A stretch of 64,000 nt of DNA from Arcobacter sp. CECT 8983 (GTDB lineage Bacteria; Campylobacterota; Campylobacteria; Campylobacterales; Arcobacteraceae), in contig NZ_PDKF01000002.1 of NCBI RefSeq assembly GCF_004118855.1, forward strand, positions 62,001-126,000. The letters run 5' to 3'. The position numbers and the translations under genes are program-made. Shown piece after piece: positions 16,915 to 27,369 of this stretch. How positions within the stretch are numbered: position 1 is the first letter of the stretch; every line of letters starts with the position of its first letter. Below the pieces are notes generated by a model that was given only the letters and a program-made list of their open reading frames with translations, searched no databases and had not been told where the DNA came from.

Positions 16915-17535
16915 TTAAAACTCTTCTAATATTTTATTTAAAGCTTCTTTTAGAAAAATAGTAGCTTCATCTTTTGAAAGAATTAATAACTCCCCACTAA
17001 TATTTTGTTCTTTAAAAATTATATCTGTTGAGATAATGATAATATGATCATATTCATTTATATAATTCCTATAAAATGATTCAGAGTTTTTTACTATTTC
17101 TATTTGAGGTGGAGAAAAAGAGATGCTAGTTTCTATAAGACCTGCTAGTTTACTTAAAGTAGTAGAGGTGATAATATTTGAAATTTCTAAAATCACATCT
17201 TTTAATTCATCATCATCTTTAATTTCTTCTTCATCTAAGTCAAACTCTAAAGCTAAGTTTTCAGTTGATTTTCTATCAATAACAAACATAGTCTCACCAC
17301 AAAAAGTACCACTAATAAGTTGATTTGTAATGAAGTACTCTTTTTGAATATTTAGTTTACCTTTTAGATAATCTTTAAACTCTTTAGTTGTAACTGTTTT
17401 AATATTTGGGATAGATAAAGTTGCTTCTTTATTAATAATATCAGCAATAGCAGCAGTTGCTGAACCGTATGAAATATTCATTAATTCTTGTAAACAATCT
17501 TTTTCTTCTTCGTTAAATTGTGTATAATCAGGCAT
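16915..17535 (-). CDS. CheC-family CheY-P phosphatase
   Basis: A 206-residue protein with two copies of the CheC active-site helix: DCLQELMNISYGSATAAIADII near residues 13-34 and DVILEISNIITSTTLSKL around residue 100. Both contain the E-x-x-N pair that holds water for dephosphorylation of CheY-P. Two intact sites are typical of CheC rather than CheX. Its start overlaps the end of the CheY-like receiver gene by 8 bases, pointing to that receiver as its substrate. Confidence 0.82.
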   Translation of the reverse strand: MPDYTQFNEEEKDCLQELMNISYGSATAAIADIINKEATLSIPNIKTVTTKEFKDYLKGKLNIQKEYFITNQLISGTFCGETMFVIDRKSTENLALEFDLDEEEIKDDDELKDVILEISNIITSTTLSKLAGLIETSISFSPPQIEIVKNSESFYRNYINEYDHIIIISTDIIFKEQNISGELLILSKDEATIFLKEALNKILEEF

Positions 17536-17899
17536 TTATTAATCCTAGTTTTTTTAACATTGATTCTAAATTATTTTGGTTGATTGGTTTTTTTATAAAA
17601 CCTTTTGCTCCATTATTTTTAGACTTTTCCATTGAAGCTTCTTGGATATCTGCACTTACTATAATTATATTAGCACTAGCATCCTGCTCAATGATTTTTT
17701 GTGTAGCTTCAAATCCATCCATAACTGGCATAGTTAAATCCATCAAGCATAAATTTGGTTGATGTTCTTTATAAAGCTCTAAAGCTTCTTGTCCATTTCC
17801 TGCTTGAATTACTTCATCTTCTTCATTAATTAAATCTCTTAAAGACTTTATTGTCATTTTTCTCGCCATCTTTGAATCATCTACAACCAAATATTTCAT
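17528..17899 (-). CDS. Single-domain CheY-like response regulator
   Basis: A 123-residue stand-alone receiver: MKYLVVDDSKMARK, phospho-acceptor Asp in LCLMDLTMPVMDGFEA (about residue 55), Ser in IIIVSADIQ and Lys in KGFIKKPIN. No output domain is present. It is the first gene of a three-gene operon with a CheC-like phosphatase and a diguanylate cyclase. It is therefore either a secondary CheY for motility or an input for the cyclase. Confidence 0.9.
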   Translation of the reverse strand: MKYLVVDDSKMARKMTIKSLRDLINEEDEVIQAGNGQEALELYKEHQPNLCLMDLTMPVMDGFEATQKIIEQDASANIIIVSADIQEASMEKSKNNGAKGFIKKPINQNNLESMLKKLGLINA

Positions 17900-17951
17900 A
17901 TTTTCTCCAAAAAATAAAAAGATATATTACTTTACAATTATTATATTCATA

Positions 17952-18527
17952 TTACTTTATAATAGTTTTAAGTGAGTTAATAATTGTAATAGTTTCTAAT
18001 TTTTTTATCTCATTTTCTAAACTTTCTACTGTTTCATTCTCATCTAAAATATATTCACTTTGTAAAATATACTTACCTTCATCATAATTTTCATTTACAA
18101 AATGCACAGTACACCCAGATTTCTTTTCCCCTGCTTGAATAACCGCCTTATGTACATTTGTTCCATACATTCCTTTACCGCCAAATTTTGGTAAAAGTGC
18201 AGGATGAGAGTTTATAATTCTATTTTCAAATGTTTTTACTAAATTTTCTTCAATTTTCTTCATATAACCAGATAAAAATATATAATCAACTTTAAACTCT
18301 AGCATCATATCTGTTATTATTTTATCTAAATTCTCATCAGGATACTTTTTACTATTTATTATAAAATTTGGTATATTTTTTCTTTGAGCTTTTTGTAAAA
18401 CTTGTGCATTTGAATTGTTTGATATTACAAGAACTACTTGTGCATTTAATTCATTGTTTTCACAAGCATTTTGAATGGTATCAAAACCACTACCATTATG
18501 AGAGGATAAAATTCCTATTCTTTTCAT
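17952..18527 (-). CDS. purN: Phosphoribosylglycinamide formyltransferase
   Basis: A 191-residue enzyme of de novo purine synthesis that transfers a formyl group from 10-formyl-tetrahydrofolate to GAR. Family blocks are visible: LSSHNGSGFDTIQNA near the start, YIFLSGYMKKI, the active-site segment INSHPALLPKFGGKGMYGTNVHKAV with the catalytic Asn and His, and GCTVHFVNENYDEGKYIL with the catalytic Asp. Length is normal. It is monocistronic-looking, between the CheY operon and a DMT exporter gene on the same strand. Confidence 0.92.
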   Translation of the reverse strand: MKRIGILSSHNGSGFDTIQNACENNELNAQVVLVISNNSNAQVLQKAQRKNIPNFIINSKKYPDENLDKIITDMMLEFKVDYIFLSGYMKKIEENLVKTFENRIINSHPALLPKFGGKGMYGTNVHKAVIQAGEKKSGCTVHFVNENYDEGKYILQSEYILDENETVESLENEIKKLETITIINSLKTIIK

Positions 18528-18560
18528 TAAATTTCCTAAAATTTTCTATACTGATTATAA

Positions 18561-19439
18561 CTAAGCTTTTCTTTTATTAATTAAAAACACTCCAAGAAAA
18601 ATTAATCCTGTTGCAAACAAATCTACTAATTTTAATTCTTCTCCTACAATAAAAAAACTAATTATTAAAGCTACTATTGGGGGAATATAAGTAATTGATG
18701 ATGCTACTAATGCTCCAAATTTTTCAATTGAAAAATAATACATTATAAAAGCAATTCCTGTTCCAAAAATTCCCAAACCAAAAACCATTCCCATTGATGT
18801 ATGTATATCTTGCCATACATTATTTATGCCATTAAAATCAACTAAAAAAATCATAATTATTAATGCAAAACTTAATTGATAAGTTGTTAATGCCGTTGAA
18901 TTTATTTTCAACGGCATCAAAAATTTTTTTGCATAAATAAATGAAGCCCCAACACTTAAAGATCCAAGTATAATTGAGACAATACCTTCAAGGTTTAAAT
19001 TTACTAAATCTTCATTAAAAATACCACTTATTAAAATTACTCCTAAAAAGCCTAAAAGCAGACCTATAAAAGCATTTTTTGTTATTTTCTCTTCTTTTAA
19101 AAAAAGTGCTGCTAATAAAAAAGAAAAAATAGGGATTGAAGCACTTAAAGCTCCAGCAACACCTGAAAGAAGTAAATATGATCCTTTTACAAAACCATAA
19201 TAATAAACTACCGCTGCTAATAACGACATCACAAAAAAATGAATAGAATATTTTAAGTGCTTTAATTTTAAAGCTTTTTTATAAATTGCAAAAGCAAGTA
19301 CTGGTATTAGACCAAACAAAATTCTATAAAAAGTTACTTGCATTGGATCAAGATAAGCTGCTGCCATTTTCATATAAATAAAGTTACTTCCCCAGATTGT
19401 ACCTAGGAATAAAATAAAAAAAACAGAATATTTTTTCAT
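18561..19439 (-). CDS. EamA-family (DMT superfamily) transporter
   Basis: A 292-residue protein with ten membrane helices in two EamA repeats (GTIWGSNFIYMKMAAAYLDPMQVTFYRIL in the first; a second repeat from about residue 150). EamA proteins are usually exporters of amino acids, nucleotides or drugs. It begins 3 bases after the ruvC stop on the same strand, so it is probably co-transcribed with ruvC. Substrate unknown. Confidence 0.85.
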   Translation of the reverse strand: MKKYSVFFILFLGTIWGSNFIYMKMAAAYLDPMQVTFYRILFGLIPVLAFAIYKKALKLKHLKYSIHFFVMSLLAAVVYYYGFVKGSYLLLSGVAGALSASIPIFSFLLAALFLKEEKITKNAFIGLLLGFLGVILISGIFNEDLVNLNLEGIVSIILGSLSVGASFIYAKKFLMPLKINSTALTTYQLSFALIIMIFLVDFNGINNVWQDIHTSMGMVFGLGIFGTGIAFIMYYFSIEKFGALVASSITYIPPIVALIISFFIVGEELKLVDLFATGLIFLGVFLINKRKA

Positions 19440-19442
19440 GTT

Positions 19443-19919
19443 TTACTTTAATCTTTGAGAATGAGTTAAAGCAATTGCAATTGCATCTGTAATATCAAGT
19501 GGTTTAATCTCTTTTTTTATTCCAAGTAATCTTTTTACCATAAAAGCAACTTGTTCTTTTTGTGCTTTTCCATTACCTGTAACTGCTTGTTTTACTTGTA
19601 GGGGTGTATATTCTGCAAAGTGTCCAAACTCTTGTAAAACCTTTAAAGAGATTGCTCCTCTAAATTGAGCTAGTTTAATAACTGTTTTTGGATTAAAAGC
19701 ATAAAACATATCTTCGATTGCAACTTCATTTAAATCGTACTTTCTAAAAATCATTTCAAGACCTTCACACATCTCTACAATCTGCTCTTGAAGTATTTTT
19801 GTTTTGATTTTTATAAGTCCTGCTTCAATAAGTTTTATATCTCTTCCTTTTTTTTCAATAATTGCATATCCACAATTTCTTGTTCCCGGATCTATTCCTA
19901 ATATTTTCAAGTTTTTCAC
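19443..19919 (-). CDS. ruvC: Holliday junction resolvase RuvC
   Basis: A 158-residue endonuclease that cleaves Holliday junctions with RuvAB. Acidic catalytic residues are placed as in the family: Asp in [15 protein letters not shown] (about residue 9), Glu in [14 protein letters not shown], and the pair ending [15 protein letters not shown]. Length is normal. The gene is divergent from dnaA, and its first codons already contain a DnaA-box-like TTTTTCACA. Confidence 0.95.
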   Translation of the reverse strand: MKNLKILGIDPGTRNCGYAIIEKKGRDIKLIEAGLIKIKTKILQEQIVEMCEGLEMIFRKYDLNEVAIEDMFYAFNPKTVIKLAQFRGAISLKVLQEFGHFAEYTPLQVKQAVTGNGKAQKEQVAFMVKRLLGIKKEIKPLDITDAIAIALTHSQRLK

Positions 19920-20043
19920 ATTTCCTATAGTTTTAAGTATTCACATGGCAAATTGCCTTTATATTGGTACATTATATATAAATATTCACTTAAAAGAAAG
20001 GAATCTTTCACTTATTATTCAATTTTTTTTCACCTGTGAAAAA
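19912..20043. other. oriC1: DnaA-box cluster upstream of dnaA
   Basis: Six TTCAC-core boxes lie within 132 bases between ruvC and dnaA: TTTTTCACA (19912-19920), TATTCACAT (19938-19946), TATTCACTT (19983-19991), CTTTCACTT (20005-20013), TTTTCACCT (20027-20035) and, on the minus strand, TGTGAAAAA (20035-20043). The last two form the near palindrome TTTTCAC-CT-GTGAAAA. An A/T-only stretch at about 19970-19985 and 20043-20060 could unwind. Campylobacterota origins use such TTCAC-type boxes, and bipartite origins around dnaA are documented for Helicobacter pylori and relatives. Confidence 0.8.
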
Positions 20044-20062
20044 CTTTTAATCTAATTTTAGT

Positions 20063-20068
20063 TATAAT
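20063..20068 (+). promoter_or_regulatory. -10 element of the dnaA promoter
   Basis: TATAAT lies 32 bases before the dnaA ATG and directly downstream of the DnaA-box cluster, so dnaA transcription is likely autoregulated. Only a weak ribosome-binding sequence (AAAGAG) precedes the ATG. Confidence 0.6.
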
Positions 20069-20100
20069 CTAAACAATTTATATATAAAGAGCGTTTTTTA

Positions 20101-21408
20101 ATGACAAGCAAAGAGTTTTTATCGATAATTGAACAAGAAGCTAATCCTACAGATTTTAAAAAGTATTTAAAACAGCTTTCTTATAAAAAAATTTCTTCAG
20201 ATGACAATATTGCCGTATTTGAAGTATCAAATAAATATATTGCTTCATGGATTAAAAGCAAATACAGTTCAATTATTCAACACTGTTTTGAAAAATATGA
20301 TGGAACAAAACCAGATATTGAAATAAAAATTGCAGGTGAAAAAAAGAGTAAAAAAGAGATAATCTCTGAAAAAGCTAAAAATGAAACTGCAGAAAGTACT
20401 ATCTTAAACCCATCATACACATTCGATTCTTTCGTAGTTGGAAGCTCAAACCAAATGGCATATAATGCTTCTTTAGCTGTTTCTGAAAAACCTGGAATTC
20501 AATATAATCCACTATTTATCTATGGTGGTACAGGACTTGGAAAAACTCACCTTTTACAAGCAATTGGTAATGATGCAATTGAAAAAGGTAAAACAGTAAT
20601 TTACGTAACAATTGAACAGTTTATGAATGATTTTACATTCTCTATTAAAAATAAAAACATGGAACATTTTAGAGGTAAATATCGAAAATGCGATGTTTTA
20701 CTAATAGATGATATTCAATTTTTATCTGGAAAAGAGCAAACTCAAGAAGAGTTTTTCCACACATTTAATGAACTTCATAATGCTAAAAAACAGATTGTTA
20801 TGACTTCTGATAGACTACCTTCACAAATTGCAGGTTTAGTTGACAGATTAAAATCAAGATTCGAATGGGGATTAACAGCAGATATCCAAATTCCAGGGCT
20901 TGAAACAAAAATTGCAATTATAGAAAAGAAAAGTGAACTTAATGGAATTGCCTTAAGTAGAGAAATTATTAACTATATTGCAACAAACCTTGATAACTCA
21001 ATTAGGGAAATCGAAGGAGTTCTTATTAGAATCAATGCAAGTGCTTCTTTACTTAATCAAGAGATTAATTTAGAACTTGCACAAAATCTATTAAAAGAGC
21101 AAATACAAGAAAAAAAGGATAATATCAAATTACCAGATATTATTTCACTTGTTGCAAATGAATTAAATATCAAACCAAGTGATATTAAATCTAAAAAAAG
21201 AACAGCAACTGTTGCAAATGCAAGAAGAGTTGTAATCTACCTAGCAAGGGAGCTTACACACAATTCTATGCCAGATATTGCTAAATTTTTAGGAATGAAA
21301 GATCACAGTTCAATTTCAAAAAATATTCAAAAAACAAATGAGTTAATTGAAACAGATGAAAACTTTAAATTAATTATTCAAAATTTAAAAAATAAAATCA
21401 TAAATTAA
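20101..21408 (+). CDS. dnaA: Chromosomal replication initiator protein DnaA
   Basis: A 435-residue initiator with the usual four domains: an N-terminal oligomerisation domain, a linker (about 85-105), the AAA+ domain with Walker A GGTGLGKTHLL, Walker B VLLIDDIQFLSGK and sensor/arginine-finger segments (VDRLKSRFEWGL), and the C-terminal DNA-binding domain with ARELTHNSMPDIAKFLGMKDHSSISKNIQK. It binds the TTCAC-type boxes on both sides of its own gene and opens the origin. Followed after 166 bases by dnaN. Confidence 0.98.
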   Translation: MTSKEFLSIIEQEANPTDFKKYLKQLSYKKISSDDNIAVFEVSNKYIASWIKSKYSSIIQHCFEKYDGTKPDIEIKIAGEKKSKKEIISEKAKNETAESTILNPSYTFDSFVVGSSNQMAYNASLAVSEKPGIQYNPLFIYGGTGLGKTHLLQAIGNDAIEKGKTVIYVTIEQFMNDFTFSIKNKNMEHFRGKYRKCDVLLIDDIQFLSGKEQTQEEFFHTFNELHNAKKQIVMTSDRLPSQIAGLVDRLKSRFEWGLTADIQIPGLETKIAIIEKKSELNGIALSREIINYIATNLDNSIREIEGVLIRINASASLLNQEINLELAQNLLKEQIQEKKDNIKLPDIISLVANELNIKPSDIKSKKRTATVANARRVVIYLARELTHNSMPDIAKFLGMKDHSSISKNIQKTNELIETDENFKLIIQNLKNKIIN

Positions 21409-21436
21409 GGAGTAGTAAAAAAAGTTTTAGAGCTAA

Positions 21437-21528
21437 GTGTGAAAAGATGTGAATTATTATCAAAATGTATTCACTCTATGAAAGTGCCATTTTCTAGAGT
21501 CAGCATTAATGTTTTCATCTTTTCACAC
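21437..21528. other. oriC2: DnaA boxes and 13-bp inverted repeat between dnaA and dnaN
   Basis: A perfect 13-bp inverted repeat, GTGTGAAAAGATG (21437-21449) and CATCTTTTCACAC (21516-21528), carries a TTTTCACAC box in each arm. Two more TTCAC boxes lie between: the minus-strand form GATGTGAAT (21446-21454) and TATTCACTC (21468-21476). Outer arms GTAGTA (21412-21417) and TACTAC (21533-21538) extend the dyad. The symmetric layout on the far side of dnaA from oriC1 fits the second half of a bipartite Campylobacterota origin. Confidence 0.75.
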
Positions 21529-21574
21529 TGTCTACTACTTCCACTACTTAATATAAATAAATAGGAGCTAATAA

Positions 21575-22645
21575 ATGAAGTTCATAATTACGAAAAGTGT
21601 ATTTGAGAATGTAATCTCATCAATGCAACCATTTTTAGAAAAAAAAGATGCAAGTTCAATTACTTCACATATCTATTTAGAAGTAAATGATACTAAATTA
21701 ATATTAAAAGCTACAGACTATGAAATAGGATTAGAGTCTCAAATTGATTCAATAAGTGAATCAATATATGGTAAAGCTACAGTTAATGGATCTAATTTAT
21801 TAGGTATTATTAAAAGATTAAAAGATGCAGATATAATAATTGAAACTGCTGATAATAATCTAATTATAAAACAAAATAAATCAACATTTAAACTTCCTAT
21901 GTATGATGCTGATGAATATCCAAATCTAATATTAAATGATAATTTAAAAGATTTAAATATTTCTACAATCAATTTTATTAACTCTATTAGAAAAATTACT
22001 CCATCAATAGACAATAATAATCCTAAATTTGAATTAAATGGAGCATTAATAGATATTAAAAATTCTAGAATTAATTTTGTATCTACTGATACTAGAAGAT
22101 TAGCTATTTCTTATTTAGAAAATATTTCAAATGGTGAAGGTCAGATAATTATTCCTAAAAAAGCAATTATTGAGATTCAAAAACTATTTTTAGATGATGC
22201 AAAAATTTCATATGATGAAAATAACTTAGTAGTAACAACATCTAATATGAAATTCTTTACTAAACTTATTAATGGAAAATTCCCAGACTATGAAAGAATT
22301 ATTCCACAGAGTTTAAAACACAATTTATCTATTCCTAAAAATGTTTTAGTAGAATCAATCAAATTAGTTACATCATTATTTTCAAATATTAAAGTTACAT
22401 TTAAACCAAACTCTATTGTATTTGAATCTTTAGATGAAGATACAGAATCAAAAACTCAAATCGATATTGAATTAAATATTGAGCAAGAATTCTATCTTGC
22501 AGTAAATGCAAAATATTTACTTGACTACTTAAGTCAAACAAATAATGAAAATGTAAAAATTGGATTTAATGAATCAAATTTACCATTTTATTTAGAAGAT
22601 GAAAAATTCTATACAATTGTAATGCCAATCGTTTTAGAAAAATAA
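21575..22645 (+). CDS. dnaN: DNA polymerase III beta clamp
   Basis: A 356-residue sliding clamp with the three-fold repeat of about 120 residues. Clamp landmarks include VNGSNLLGIIKRLKDADI in domain 1, FVSTDTRRLAISYLE in domain 2 and a C-terminus ending YTIVMPIVLEK, matching the conserved MPM/VRL-type end. It follows dnaA and precedes gyrB by 20 bases. An AATAGGAG ribosome-binding site lies ten bases before the ATG. Confidence 0.97.
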   Translation: MKFIITKSVFENVISSMQPFLEKKDASSITSHIYLEVNDTKLILKATDYEIGLESQIDSISESIYGKATVNGSNLLGIIKRLKDADIIIETADNNLIIKQNKSTFKLPMYDADEYPNLILNDNLKDLNISTINFINSIRKITPSIDNNNPKFELNGALIDIKNSRINFVSTDTRRLAISYLENISNGEGQIIIPKKAIIEIQKLFLDDAKISYDENNLVVTTSNMKFFTKLINGKFPDYERIIPQSLKHNLSIPKNVLVESIKLVTSLFSNIKVTFKPNSIVFESLDEDTESKTQIDIELNIEQEFYLAVNAKYLLDYLSQTNNENVKIGFNESNLPFYLEDEKFYTIVMPIVLEK

Positions 22646-22650
22646 TTTAA

Positions 22651-24986
<2,336 letters not shown>

Positions 24987-24987
<1 letters not shown>

Positions 24988-25010
24988 AAAGAGGGTTTTC
25001 ACCCTCTTTT
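24987..25010 (+). terminator. Rho-independent terminator of gyrB
   Basis: A perfect 9-bp stem AAAAGAGGG (24987-24995) / CCCTCTTTT (25002-25010) with a TTTTCA loop begins at the last base of the gyrB stop codon and runs into ATTTCCCC. The 3' stem arm supplies the T tract. Confidence 0.85.
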
Positions 25011-25045
25011 ATTTCCCCTATTTATATTTTGTATTTGGAGTTTTA

Positions 25046-25579
25046 ATGAGAAAAAAGAGCTTTTTATCATACGAAGCTAAACTTATCATTGCTATTGTAG
25101 CTATTTTGTTACTTGTATTTTTACCTATTCCTTTTTATGATAATTTTATTGAAATAAAAAGTAGTTTAGTTTTATATTATAAAGAAAATTTAGCTCAATA
25201 TCCTATTTGGCTTCAAATATTACCTTTTGTTTTACCTGTTATTTTAATTATTGCTATAAAACTTATTAGAAAAAACAGATCAAAATATGTGGAAGATAAT
25301 TTCTATAATATTAAATGGACTTGGGTTTGGCATAAAAATAATATAGCAAACTTACAATGCTTTTGTCCTACTTGTGGTGAAAGTTTATATTATGATGATA
25401 CTACTTCTAAATTCACTTTACAAGTTAGTAAAATAGATTTTATTTGTGATAAGTGCCAGAAAGTTATGGGTTCAATTGCAAATGAAAACAATAAACTAAG
25501 CTCTTCGCAACTTGTAAAAAAAGAGATACAAAGATTAATATATAGAAAATTATCAGAAGATAAAAATCTTACAAAATGA
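25046..25579 (+). CDS. Membrane protein with C-terminal zinc ribbon, unknown
   Basis: A 177-residue protein with two membrane helices (about residues 13-31 and 53-72) followed by a cytoplasmic-looking domain with CFCPTCGESLYYDD and, 30 residues later, FICDKCQKVMG. The two CxxC pairs would form a zinc ribbon. A lysine-rich tail follows. It starts 58 bases after gyrB, behind the terminator. I do not recognise a named family; a role in nucleic-acid binding or protein assembly at the membrane is possible but not shown. Confidence 0.7.
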   Translation: MRKKSFLSYEAKLIIAIVAILLLVFLPIPFYDNFIEIKSSLVLYYKENLAQYPIWLQILPFVLPVILIIAIKLIRKNRSKYVEDNFYNIKWTWVWHKNNIANLQCFCPTCGESLYYDDTTSKFTLQVSKIDFICDKCQKVMGSIANENNKLSSSQLVKKEIQRLIYRKLSEDKNLTK

Positions 25580-25641
25580 AATAAAATCAATACTTAATAA
25601 AAAAAAACTCTATACTTATATAAATTTAAAAAAGGCATTAA

Positions 25642-26052
25642 ATGAAAATTTGTGGTATAGAGTTAAAAGCTAATAATATTATTCTATCAGTTATTGAAAA
25701 TAAACAGTTCCAAGATATAAAAACAAAAAAATTAACCCTTGAAGATGATGAAAAACAAGAAAATATAAGAAAATTTTGTAATGAATTTTTATTATTCTTG
25801 GAAGAAGAAAATATAGAAAAAATTGTTATCAAAAAAAGAGCAAAGAAAGGTAATTTTGCAGGTGGTGCAGTTACTTTTAAACTAGAAGGTTTAATTCAAT
25901 TAAATCCCCTTTGTGAAGTTGAATTAATATCAGCTCAAGCAATCTCTTCTTTTGAAAAGAAAAATGAAATAGAATATCCAAGTTCATTAAAAAAATATCA
26001 AGAACAAGCATATTTATGTGCTTGTACTTATTTAAATAATCTATTTCAATAA
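25642..26052 (+). CDS. DUF3010-like protein
   Basis: A 136-residue soluble protein beginning MKICGIELKANNIILSVIEN, with IEKIVIKKRAKKGNFAGGAVTFKLEGLIQL in the middle and EQAYLCACTYL at the end. The pattern (beta-strand start with an invariant Gly, a KRxxKGxFAGG segment) matches what I recall of the DUF3010 family, small proteins with an RNase H-like fold in many proteobacteria; biochemical function is not known to me. It stands alone on the plus strand with a TATACT-like -10 about 30 bases upstream. Confidence 0.65.
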   Translation: MKICGIELKANNIILSVIENKQFQDIKTKKLTLEDDEKQENIRKFCNEFLLFLEEENIEKIVIKKRAKKGNFAGGAVTFKLEGLIQLNPLCEVELISAQAISSFEKKNEIEYPSSLKKYQEQAYLCACTYLNNLFQ

Positions 26053-26099
26053 TTATATATATTATGATAGTATATTAATATCAAGTTTAAAGGCTTAGT

Positions 26100-27308
26100 A
26101 TGGAAATATCAAATTATACATTTAATAATAATTTTCATAATAATCAATCAAATAAGAAAGAAGCTAACTCTGATATTTTAGATACTTCTTTTGAAAATGT
26201 TTTAGATGTTAATGAAGAATATGAAATGCCAGAAGAGTATAAAAAAGAATTAGATGAAAAAATGTCTAATAAAAAACTTTTAGATGGAGTAACTTATAAT
26301 CCTTACACAGATAAATATACTTTAATTTTAGATGATTATGGGGTAGAAAAAAGAGATTTAGAACGTTATCATATAAGCATAAATGATAATGTAACAAAAA
26401 TAGTAAGTGATAAACCAATTACTAAAGAGTATTTAGAAGAAAGATATCAAAAGATACAACATTTTTTTGATACTGAATATTATGACCTTAGAGATAAAGT
26501 AAATAAAGACAATAAAATCTTAGAAGAAATAGGAATAAATACTCCATCTTGGATTTCTCAAAGGGATAGTTGGGGAATAGTAAAGATTGATGGTGAATAT
26601 TTAGAAATTGATGCAGATGAATTTAAAAAACATTATCAAATTTTTATAAACAAGCAAGCCTATGAAAATATACAAGAAGAACATGATTTAGGCACATATC
26701 ATAAAGAATTAAATGGTAAAGAAGTTTCTTTTGAAAATGCAAAAGAGTTTGAATATTATGTAAATAATGATAACTGGAAAGGTGATCATATTAATTCTAT
26801 GTATAGAAAAATATCATTAGCCGTGAATTTAGGTTTAATAGAAGAAGGAGATCAAAATCTCTTTTATAAGATGTACCAAACTGAAAAAGCATCTTATATA
26901 TTTAAAGATATAGAAAATGAAATTTTTTCTCAAAGTATATTAAATAGTATTGGCTCAGATAATAGCACAGTATATGAAGTAATTTTTTATGAATATATTT
27001 TTGGTACAGAACCTGAATTTTTTCAAAATAAGTTAAATGAGTTTGTAAAAGAGTTAGAGAATAATCCTGAAAAATATCCAAGTTCTAATAGTGAATTTAA
27101 ATTTGATGGAAATATTAATTTTGATAAAAATTCAAGTGAAGAGTACAAAAAATTTATAACTAATACATTAATTGATTTTATTCAAAAACAAAAAGAAGAT
27201 TTTATAGATAAATACAATTATACCGATGAATCAGATGAAATACATTTTCTAATAGTAGCTTTTGATAAATTAATTGATAATATTAAAAATGAAAAAGAGA
27301 ATATTTAA
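26100..27308 (+). CDS. Hypothetical protein, 402 residues
   Basis: An acidic, highly charged, soluble protein with no signal peptide, no membrane helix and only short hydrophobic runs. The N-terminus is Asn-rich and probably disordered (FNNNFHNNQSNKKE); the middle holds GVTYNPYTDKYTLILDDYGVEKRDLERY and a coiled-coil-like stretch near residues 115-150. The C-terminal half is predicted mostly helical. I do not recognise a family. It is monocistronic, 48 bases after the DUF3010-like gene and closed by a terminator, near the origin. Base composition looks like its neighbours. Confidence 0.6.
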   Translation: MEISNYTFNNNFHNNQSNKKEANSDILDTSFENVLDVNEEYEMPEEYKKELDEKMSNKKLLDGVTYNPYTDKYTLILDDYGVEKRDLERYHISINDNVTKIVSDKPITKEYLEERYQKIQHFFDTEYYDLRDKVNKDNKILEEIGINTPSWISQRDSWGIVKIDGEYLEIDADEFKKHYQIFINKQAYENIQEEHDLGTYHKELNGKEVSFENAKEFEYYVNNDNWKGDHINSMYRKISLAVNLGLIEEGDQNLFYKMYQTEKASYIFKDIENEIFSQSILNSIGSDNSTVYEVIFYEYIFGTEPEFFQNKLNEFVKELENNPEKYPSSNSEFKFDGNINFDKNSSEEYKKFITNTLIDFIQKQKEDFIDKYNYTDESDEIHFLIVAFDKLIDNIKNEKENI

Positions 27309-27316
27309 ATCAAGAG

Positions 27317-27350
27317 AAAGGCTAGCATAGTTATTAAAATACTAGCCTTT
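27317..27350. terminator. Bidirectional terminator
   Basis: AAAGGCTAG (27317-27325) and CTAGCCTTT (27342-27350) form a perfect 9-bp stem with a 16-base A/T loop, in the 61 bases between convergent genes. The A-run on the left and T-run on the right suit termination from both sides. Confidence 0.75.
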
Positions 27351-27369
27351 AATTAAAGATTTTTATAAT

